The notes beneath the pieces were generated by a model. It made no database searches, had not been told where the DNA came from, and saw nothing but the letters and a program-made list of their open reading frames with translations. Shown one piece after another: positions 58,187-64,000 of a DNA stretch of 64,000 nucleotides. The stretch lies in the NCBI GenBank assembly GCA_016800925.1, contig JABCPU010000031.1, forward strand, positions 124,001-188,000, given 5' to 3'. This DNA comes from Suillus spraguei (taxonomy: Eukaryota; Basidiomycota; Agaricomycetes; Boletales; Suillaceae). The translations under genes were made by a program, and so were the position numbers. The stretch's first letter is position 1. Each line of letters begins with the position of its first letter.

Positions 58187-59413
58187 TCAAGGACAATAAA
58201 TGGATAGATGAGTGGGCGACCAATATCTGCAAACCTTGCACTGATATTCCGCACAGTTCTTTTGTCGATGTCTGAGTAGTCTGCAGATGCGACATTTCAT
58301 GGTTTCATCAGGGTTGGAATGGACTTTACATAGTGGTGATGGAGAAATAATGGGTGTGGGGCTGGTAGATCTGGCGCGTTTCTTCCCCTTATTCCTCCTC
58401 ATATGTTTCAAGGCAAGGGTATTTTCACGCCTGAGCTGCATCTGCTGAGCAGGAGTGAGAGTGTATGTGGATGCAGGGAGGTCAGGAGTAGTTCCTCGTT
58501 CAGCGATCTCAAGAAGTTCAGTAGATGAAGACGGGGTAGTGACACTGAAGTCTTTTACTAAGACTGGTGGGACGGGATCCATCAGACCGAATGATGATGG
58601 GATAGACATAGGAGGGTGGATATGTAGATCATGAAGTCGCGGACCAAGCGTTATCAACTCAGTGACAGGGACTCCTAATAATTTTGTGGCCTCGCACTGC
58701 TCTTCTGTGCAAGGTTCGTACAGCCACGCAGGATGATCGTGGGAGACTGTGACAGGAGGATGTAAAATAGGAGATGGAGTTCGTGGAGAGGCTAAGTCGG
58801 CTTGTGTTTGCTGGAGATCGGTGATGGCTTCTTCGACTAAATTTCTGGCCGCTCTAGTTTCAGCGACGGATTGCTGGATAGTTTCAACAACCGTATTGGT
58901 GAGTTGTCCGATCTCTTGGACAGCAGTGCATAAGCCAGCAAAGGCGTCAAGACTAGAATACACGCGTGAAGAAGCGGGTGCTGGAATAGGAAGTGGCATA
59001 TCTTCCTGCGGAGAGGGAGGTCGAGCAATGCCTGCTCGACGTTCGGCAATGATGTGAATAGCTTCTTCAACATCATCCTTAAAAGAATTGGGAAGCAACA
59101 ACATAGCGTAAGCACAAATGCATTTTTGAAGATGAAGGAAATGGTGACAAAGTGTAATTTCTGTTGTGTCTTTGGCAGTGGCTTCGATAAGGGCTGCAGT
59201 ACGGATGATGTTGACAAGGAGTAGGGCAGGGAAAGCACCTCTTTTAGTGAGGATTCTTTCAATTTCGAGGGCGTGTCCTTCACAGAGAATAGCGGCTTCA
59301 ATGTAGGAGGTGTTGTTGATTTCAGCAGCAAGGGTTCCATAGTTGTCTGCTTCGAAGTCATGGTCATTGTTGGAAATGGTGATGGGGGTGATATATGCAG
59401 TGGGGAAAGACAT
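58187..59413 (-). CDS. Accessory ORF after integrase, 408 aa, two C-terminal zinc knuckles
   Basis: Complete ORF from ATG at 59413 (MSFPTAYITPITISNNDHDF) 57 bases after the integrase stop, in the env-like position. The first 150 residues are helical and hydrophobic-patterned (HFLHLQKCICAYAMLLLPNS). Pro/Ser-rich linkers follow (PSPQEDMPLPIPAPASS; LASPRTPSPILHPP), then a basic patch (HMRRNKGKKRARSTS). The end has two zinc-binding arrays: CRICRLLRHRQKNC (CX2CX4HX4C) and CKVCRYWSPTHLSIYC (CX2CX6HX4C). No signal peptide or membrane segment is visible, so it is not envelope-like. It could bind nucleic acid or particles. It is intact while pol carries stops. The same protein may be known from other basidiomycete elements; I do not recognise a named family. 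Confidence 0.75.
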   Translation of the reverse strand: MSFPTAYITPITISNNDHDFEADNYGTLAAEINNTSYIEAAILCEGHALEIERILTKRGAFPALLLVNIIRTAALIEATAKDTTEITLCHHFLHLQKCICAYAMLLLPNSFKDDVEEAIHIIAERRAGIARPPSPQEDMPLPIPAPASSRVYSSLDAFAGLCTAVQEIGQLTNTVVETIQQSVAETRAARNLVEEAITDLQQTQADLASPRTPSPILHPPVTVSHDHPAWLYEPCTEEQCEATKLLGVPVTELITLGPRLHDLHIHPPMSIPSSFGLMDPVPPVLVKDFSVTTPSSSTELLEIAERGTTPDLPASTYTLTPAQQMQLRRENTLALKHMRRNKGKKRARSTSPTPIISPSPLCKVHSNPDETMKCRICRLLRHRQKNCAEYQCKVCRYWSPTHLSIYCP

Positions 59414-59470
59414 TTAGAGCAGTTGTGATTGATTGATCAGGTGCTGGTGCGAGTTGATGGCTGAAGACTA

Positions 59471-61714
59471 TCAGAGGGCGTTTTGCTTCTTATAAGCATT
59501 CAAGATTCGAGCGGAGTTCTTCAAGTTCTTTTCCGGAAGCCATTCATTATCTCCTGATGAATATCCTTTCCAGGAAACAAGATAACGTCGGTGAATGCCG
59601 GTTCCTTTGTGAGAGAGAATTGCTTCTACTTCATATTCTTCTTCTTCTTCAATGATGTCAGGTGGTGGTTCAGTGAAATTCGGGCCGTGTACGTCCGTTT
59701 CGCTATAGGACGATAAGACAGAAGCGTGGAATGTGGGATGGATCTTCCATTGCGGAGGGAGTTTGAGTGTGAATGTGATGGGGGATAAGACATCGATGAT
59801 CGGGAAAGGTCCGTATCGTTTCGGTGCCAATTTCCTTGATGGGAGTTTGAGTCTAAGATTAGCGGCAGATAGCCAAACCTTATCTCCGATCTTCCATGGA
59901 ATGTACTTATCTCCTCGGGATCGTTCAGCCACCATTTGCATTGCAATGTTATGGCAAGCGATTGCTTCTTCTCTTATCTTTTGCAGAGATCGTACTTGAT
60001 CTTCTGCTGCTGGGACGGATGAATCAGGGATAAGGTGAGGGATGGCGCGTGGTTCATATCCCATCATCAAATAGAAGGGTGATGCATTCCTTGCATCATG
60101 TTTTCGGTGATTGTGGACGAATTCGGCGATTGGTAGATGTTCTACCCAATCTTCAGGGTTGTTGCGACAATAGATGCGTAGATATGTTTCGAGTTCTTGA
60201 TTTAGCCTTTCGGTTTGACCATCGGTCTGTGGGTGATAAGCCGTGGATGGAGCGATGACATAGTCAAGAAGTCGGGCAAGTTCCTTTGAGAAGCGAGATA
60301 GGAACTGCAGGCCTCGATCCGATATGACTTTGTCATGGAGTCCAAATCGACAGTAGACGTGTTTCAAAAATAGTTTAGCAATGCCTTCGGAAGTGATGGT
60401 TTTCAAACAAGGGATAATAATTACCCGCTTCATAAGGCCATGGTCTACCACGACCATGATACTGTCAAAGCCCCCAGAGACAGGGAGGTTGGTGATAAGA
60501 TCGACGGAGAGTTGGGAAAAGGGGCGAGTCGCAGAGGAGGGAATCGGGGCAAGTGGAGGCCGGACAGGGTGAGTATCGGCTTTCATTTGCTGACAAAGGG
60601 CGCAACCCTCAACATATTTCCGAATATAGGAGCCCATAGCGGGCCACCAAGCTTCCCGTTTAACAAGTTCTTCAGTTTTGAATCTACCGGGATGGCCCGC
60701 GGTAGGATGATCATGATAACTTTTCAGGATATCGGAATGATGTGCCGGTGGAATGTAGGCACGATTCTTAAAGTAGAGGACATTCTCCTCAATCTTCCAG
60801 TCAGAAAGTGCCGATTTCATAGGAGGCAGGCACACACCGTCAAGAGCGTCAGATGCTGCTTTAAAAACAGGGTCGTCGAGGGGGTCAGAGGATGACAACA
60901 CATCCTGGAGGTCGGTGTCAATAAGACGAACGAATAGAGCGTCAGAAAGGAGTGTCTGGTCCTCGTTATCGTCTTTGCCGGAGTCATAATCGGGCCGGCA
61001 GGATAGTGCATCAGGTACTGCTAATTTAGTACCTGCAACGTGATGCAATTCAATGTCATAAGTAGACAAAATCAATTGCCAACGTGCTTGGCGACGGGTA
61101 AGCTTCTGTGCACTTCTAAAGTACAGAAGATTCTTGTGGTCGGTGAATACCAGGACGGGGTGTGGGTTTCCTTCGAGATAATGACACCATTCATTCAATG
61201 CCCGTATTACGGCAAGGAGTTCCCGATCAAAGATCTGGTAATTACGTTCTGCTGGGTTCAAAGACTGTGAGAGATATGCACATGGGTGATAAACGCCATT
61301 CTCATCAGTCTGCAGGAGAACTCCGCCAGTTGCTATGAGCGAAGCGTCGGTAGCGATAGCAAATTGTCGAGAGGGATCAGGGTTACGGAGTACTGGTTGG
61401 GATGTAAAGCGTTGTTTCAGTTCTTCGAAGGTGTCCATGCATTCGGTTGACCAATTGAAGGCCTTATCTTTCTTTGTCAGATTGATAAGAGGTTGGGCAA
61501 TGTCAGAATAGTGGGAAATGAACGTGCAGTAGAAGTTGCAGAAACCGAGGAATGACCGAACATCTTTTACAGATTTTGGGACTGGCCATTCGGAGATTCC
61601 TTTGGTCTTGGTGGTATCCATAGCAACTTGTCCGGGGCGAATTATCATTCCGAGGTATTCCACTTCTTCTGCATCGAAAGTGCATTTCTCTGGTTTCAAG
61701 AATAAGTGTTCCTT
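59471..61714 (-). CDS. Ty3/gypsy pol, 3' part: RT thumb, RNase H, integrase, chromodomain
   Basis: Continues the reverse transcriptase frame after an in-frame TGA at 61717-61715. Order: FLKPEKC and VEYLGMII (RT thumb), RNase H (FAIATDASLIATGGVL, DRELLAVI, VFTDHKNLLYF), and integrase zinc finger (HPTAGHPGRFKT, CALCQQMK). The catalytic core has D in QLSVDLITNLP, D in VISDRGLQFL and E in TDGQTERLNQELE. The C-terminal chromodomain is YLVSWKGYSSGDNEWLPEKN, ending TGA or equivalent near 59471. Such chromodomains direct insertion to modified chromatin in chromoviruses. All D-D-E residues and RNase H acidic residues are present, so this part looks recently functional. Confidence 0.9.
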   Translation of the reverse strand, partial: KEHLFLKPEKCTFDAEEVEYLGMIIRPGQVAMDTTKTKGISEWPVPKSVKDVRSFLGFCNFYCTFISHYSDIAQPLINLTKKDKAFNWSTECMDTFEELKQRFTSQPVLRNPDPSRQFAIATDASLIATGGVLLQTDENGVYHPCAYLSQSLNPAERNYQIFDRELLAVIRALNEWCHYLEGNPHPVLVFTDHKNLLYFRSAQKLTRRQARWQLILSTYDIELHHVAGTKLAVPDALSCRPDYDSGKDDNEDQTLLSDALFVRLIDTDLQDVLSSSDPLDDPVFKAASDALDGVCLPPMKSALSDWKIEENVLYFKNRAYIPPAHHSDILKSYHDHPTAGHPGRFKTEELVKREAWWPAMGSYIRKYVEGCALCQQMKADTHPVRPPLAPIPSSATRPFSQLSVDLITNLPVSGGFDSIMVVVDHGLMKRVIIIPCLKTITSEGIAKLFLKHVYCRFGLHDKVISDRGLQFLSRFSKELARLLDYVIAPSTAYHPQTDGQTERLNQELETYLRIYCRNNPEDWVEHLPIAEFVHNHRKHDARNASPFYLMMGYEPRAIPHLIPDSSVPAAEDQVRSLQKIREEAIACHNIAMQMVAERSRGDKYIPWKIGDKVWLSAANLRLKLPSRKLAPKRYGPFPIIDVLSPITFTLKLPPQWKIHPTFHASVLSSYSETDVHGPNFTEPPPDIIEEEEEYEVEAILSHKGTGIHRRYLVSWKGYSSGDNEWLPEKNLKNSARILNAYKKQNAL

Positions 61715-63241
61715 TCATATCTTCATCAGTACCCATCTTGTTCGTTCACGATGTTCCGCCATTGTCGTAGAGAAAATCAGGATATCGTCCATATAGATAA
61801 CCATCCATCCTTCATTGATTTCTTGTTGGAAGGTGCAATTCATGTATGCTTGGAAGGTTGCTGGAGAATTACAAAGGCCGAAGAACATGACGTTTGGTTC
61901 GAAGAGGCCGAATTCCGTGGTAAAAGCAGCTTTCCACCTATCATCAGGATGGATGCGAATGTTGTTATAACCGGACCAGATATCCATTTTCGTGAAGAAC
62001 TGTGCGTTATGAAGGCGTGCGACAAGGGAGATAGGGAGTGGAAGCGGATAGGCGTTCTTGACTGTCCAATCATTGATGTAGCGATAATCTTGACAGGGAC
62101 ACAATTCTCCACTCTTCTTTCCCACAAAGAAGAAGCCACTGGCTTGAGGTGACTTCGATTCTGAGATGAAACCTTTCGCAACGTTTTCATCGATAAACGT
62201 TTTGACGGCAGCACATTCTTTTTCTGATAGTGGGTAGACCTTAGACGTGCGGGGAATGAAACCGGGTTTAGTATCGATCCGATGATCGATACCAGGGCGT
62301 TCAGGGGGTAGTTTGTTTAATCCGTCTTTAGCAAAGACATCTGCAAAGTTGTGCAAATAGTCAGGAACCAATTCTTCGAAGGATTTCTTTTTCTTCTCCT
62401 TTTCATCCGTGGCGAATTCCTGAGCTTTGTTACTGTATTTTGGTGGAGGAAGGGGAATTGTGGAGTAGTTGGAGTTTTGTTCGAGTCGAGAAGTTCCATC
62501 ACGTGTCAGGGGTGTATTCATGGATACTTCTTCTATGATTCTCATACTAACTCCATCAGTGTCATATTCCACAAGAAATTCTCCATCTCCAAGTTCATAA
62601 GAGGAAATTTCACGTACTTCTGGCGCGTGCCAGACATCTTGCATGGTGTTGAATTGGTCATCATCCTCTGTTGGGATCAACGAGGGCACAGGTTCTTCTT
62701 CACTTGAAGCTGAAAGAGTTTTCGGGGGAACATAGAACTTGGATAGTTTCAGTACATTGGTGTCTCGTCCTGGGATCTCTTCTTCTGCTTTTCTCTTTCC
62801 TTGCTTCTGCTCTTCTATTGGTCGTTGTTCAATAGGTTCCTGTCTGACCCGATGCTCAGGTTCGGATTCATTCTTGCGCTTTTCTACACAAGGAATCGGC
62901 GATACTGCTCGCGGCAGTTGTACTCGTGGAATAGGGTCTACAGTACGCGGCATTCGTACTTCTGGTTCGGTATTTTCGGGAATATCAATGGGAGAAGCGA
63001 CAAAGGATTTTGGAAGTTGGGAATGTTGCCATTTGGCATGATGATTGAAGAGTCGAGGCAACCCGTTCTTCTTCCGATCCATATCCATGTCGATTTCAAT
63101 TTCATCTGATTTCTCCGTCCGCGGAAGAACAAGTGTTTCAGCAGCCCAATCTATAATTGGGTTCATTGCCCGTAACCATGGAATTCCAAGAAGGATTTGA
63201 TCTCTTCTTCCTAATTTGGTGATATTGAATTTTCCATACAT
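61715..63241 (-). CDS. Ty3/gypsy pol, 5' part: protease end and reverse transcriptase
   Basis: In frame with the protease ORF upstream and with the RNase H/integrase ORF downstream, separated from each by one TGA. Begins with the protease C-terminal motif (LGRRDQILLGIPWLRAMNP), then a charged linker, then reverse transcriptase: FIDENVAKGFISESKSPQAS, CQDYRYINDWTVKNAYPLP, FTKMDIWSGYNNIRIHPDD, FGLCNSPATFQ and the catalytic YMDD (VIYMDDILIF). The usual F/YVDD is YMDD here. It ends WVLMKI before TGA where the family has a continuous thumb. Confidence 0.9.
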   Translation of the reverse strand: MYGKFNITKLGRRDQILLGIPWLRAMNPIIDWAAETLVLPRTEKSDEIEIDMDMDRKKNGLPRLFNHHAKWQHSQLPKSFVASPIDIPENTEPEVRMPRTVDPIPRVQLPRAVSPIPCVEKRKNESEPEHRVRQEPIEQRPIEEQKQGKRKAEEEIPGRDTNVLKLSKFYVPPKTLSASSEEEPVPSLIPTEDDDQFNTMQDVWHAPEVREISSYELGDGEFLVEYDTDGVSMRIIEEVSMNTPLTRDGTSRLEQNSNYSTIPLPPPKYSNKAQEFATDEKEKKKKSFEELVPDYLHNFADVFAKDGLNKLPPERPGIDHRIDTKPGFIPRTSKVYPLSEKECAAVKTFIDENVAKGFISESKSPQASGFFFVGKKSGELCPCQDYRYINDWTVKNAYPLPLPISLVARLHNAQFFTKMDIWSGYNNIRIHPDDRWKAAFTTEFGLFEPNVMFFGLCNSPATFQAYMNCTFQQEINEGWMVIYMDDILIFSTTMAEHRERTRWVLMKI

Positions 63242-63244
63242 GGT

Positions 63245-63562
63245 TCATTCATCAATTTTGACCACCAGAAGACAGTAGTGTGTGATCGGTCCTCCTTTTA
63301 TAAGGGTTCCGTCTGCCGTTGTAACTCGAAATGGTGTTTTGAGTTTTCGTCGTGTGATTTGATAGAGTTTCACAAACTCCTCAGAGATGAATGTTCCTGC
63401 TGCTCCTGAATCGATGACAGCGGTAGTGTCGACGGATTTTAAGCGAGTACGCGAGTGGAGGGTGATAGGGACGCGAAGTTCTTTTCTTTCACCTACAGCG
63501 CGTACAAGTCTTAGTATTACATTGGGAGAAACATACGTCAAGTCTTTGTTTCTCCAAGTCAA
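63245..63562 (-). CDS. Ty3/gypsy aspartic protease N-terminal part
   Basis: Reads VIDSGAAGTFISEEFVKLYQ, the retroviral-type D-S-G-A active site, then FRVTTADGTLIKGGPITH. It ends at TGA (63247-63245), but the frame goes straight on into the next ORF, so this stop splits one protein. It overlaps the gag stop by a few bases in the -1 frame (no ATG at the overlap), pointing to translation by -1 frameshifting from gag or by reinitiation. Confidence 0.85.
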   Translation of the reverse strand: MTWRNKDLTYVSPNVILRLVRAVGERKELRVPITLHSRTRLKSVDTTAVIDSGAAGTFISEEFVKLYQITRRKLKTPFRVTTADGTLIKGGPITHYCLLVVKIDE

Positions 63563-64000
63563 AAATCCTGCACAATCCGCCTTACAGTTTCTTCGTCTTC
63601 TTCTTCTTTGACTTCAGTTTGTCGGAGCGGGGTCTTCTTCTTTCTGTCAGGACAATTATGAATGCGGTGTCCTGTTTTCTTACACCCGAAGCATTGTCCC
63701 TTCTTCATACATTCGGATCTCTCCATATCGGAGATTCGATCTATGACCATTGCATTGGAATCACGGTTCGGAATGTACCGTGCATTTCCATAATTCTTCT
63801 TCTTCTGTTGTGGAGCATGACGTGTCCTCATGGCTTGAAGCCGATGATGGGTGTTGTCAATAGCAACGCATTGCAGCACAACGTCTCTGAATACTTCTGA
63901 GACATCTCCCATTGCGAAAAGCTTTGTGAGGATACCCCAATTAAGGCCGTCTTGGAAGAACTGGATCTTCGTTGCATTGTCGGTGATCTGAGCCTTGGCT
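63559..64000 (-). CDS. Ty3/gypsy gag, 3' part (runs off the right edge)
   Basis: Open from the window edge: AQITDNATKIQFFQDGLNWG and ILTKLFAMGDVSEVFRDVV resemble the capsid C-terminal domain. A basic stretch and the nucleocapsid zinc knuckle CFGCKKTGHRIHNC (CX2CX4HX4C) follow, and the frame ends ...RRIVQDF stop at 63559. Internal Met at 63912 is not the real start. Packages element RNA in the virus-like particle. Confidence 0.85.
   Translation of the reverse strand, partial: AKAQITDNATKIQFFQDGLNWGILTKLFAMGDVSEVFRDVVLQCVAIDNTHHRLQAMRTRHAPQQKKKNYGNARYIPNRDSNAMVIDRISDMERSECMKKGQCFGCKKTGHRIHNCPDRKKKTPLRQTEVKEEEDEETVRRIVQDF

Noticed and set aside
60049..63109. Plus-strand ORFs within the retrotransposon
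   Set aside because: Antisense to pol with all catalytic motifs on the minus strand.

Overview
The window looks like nuclear DNA of a filamentous basidiomycete, probably an Agaricomycete. Genes are cut by many 45-60 base introns with GTRNGT donors. The families present (a divergent expanded-type G-alpha, a SLIP-GC-like GTPase, a DM9-domain protein, an A1 aspartic protease, a PMS-type MutL homologue and a chromodomain Ty3/gypsy element) fit that group. Species cannot be told from the sequence. All exon joins are manual readings.

Layout. 1-11.9 kb is gene-poor and decayed: an LTR-like fragment at the left edge, a 273 bp MITE-like element, a degenerate A1 aspartic protease, a perfect 49 bp palindrome, a relic of a carrier-protein domain, and one good small spliced cysteine-rich secreted protein gene (7327-7661, minus) with a degenerate relative near 10.65 kb. 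11.9-26.2 kb is the conserved gene island: a G-alpha-like protein (Ser at the catalytic Gln position), an acetamidase/formamidase with a one-base frameshift, a PMS-type mismatch-repair MutL protein, a divergent short plus-strand gene, a nucleotidyltransferase-like protein with a repetitive His/Pro/Ser tail and two frameshifts, and a many-exon SLIP-GC-like GTPase.

26.5-42.2 kb holds a broken Cys-rich zinc-binding gene and then a very large plus-strand locus (about 29.2-40.1 kb). A DM9 domain at its N-terminus is followed by a Ser/Thr-rich tail made of two alternating exon types bounded by phase-2 introns. The tail was duplicated as a block of about 5 kb, and the second block is decaying. A frameshifted WD40 gene lies downstream on the minus strand.

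42.2-57.4 kb is transposon country: tandem satellites, a 17 bp minisatellite, four LTR-like copies of about 950 bp (one nested inside another, in both orientations, with TG...CA ends and 4 bp target duplications), LTR-like promoter units and weak gene relics. 57.4-64 kb is a minus-strand chromodomain-type Ty3/gypsy retrotransposon: 3' LTR, polypurine tract, an extra 408-residue zinc-knuckle ORF after integrase, pol broken only by two in-frame TGA codons, and gag running off the right edge. The 5' LTR is outside the window.

A recurring theme is single-base frameshifts and TGA stops in otherwise well-conserved genes. This could be real decay, methyl-C deamination, or homopolymer errors in the assembly; read data are needed to decide.
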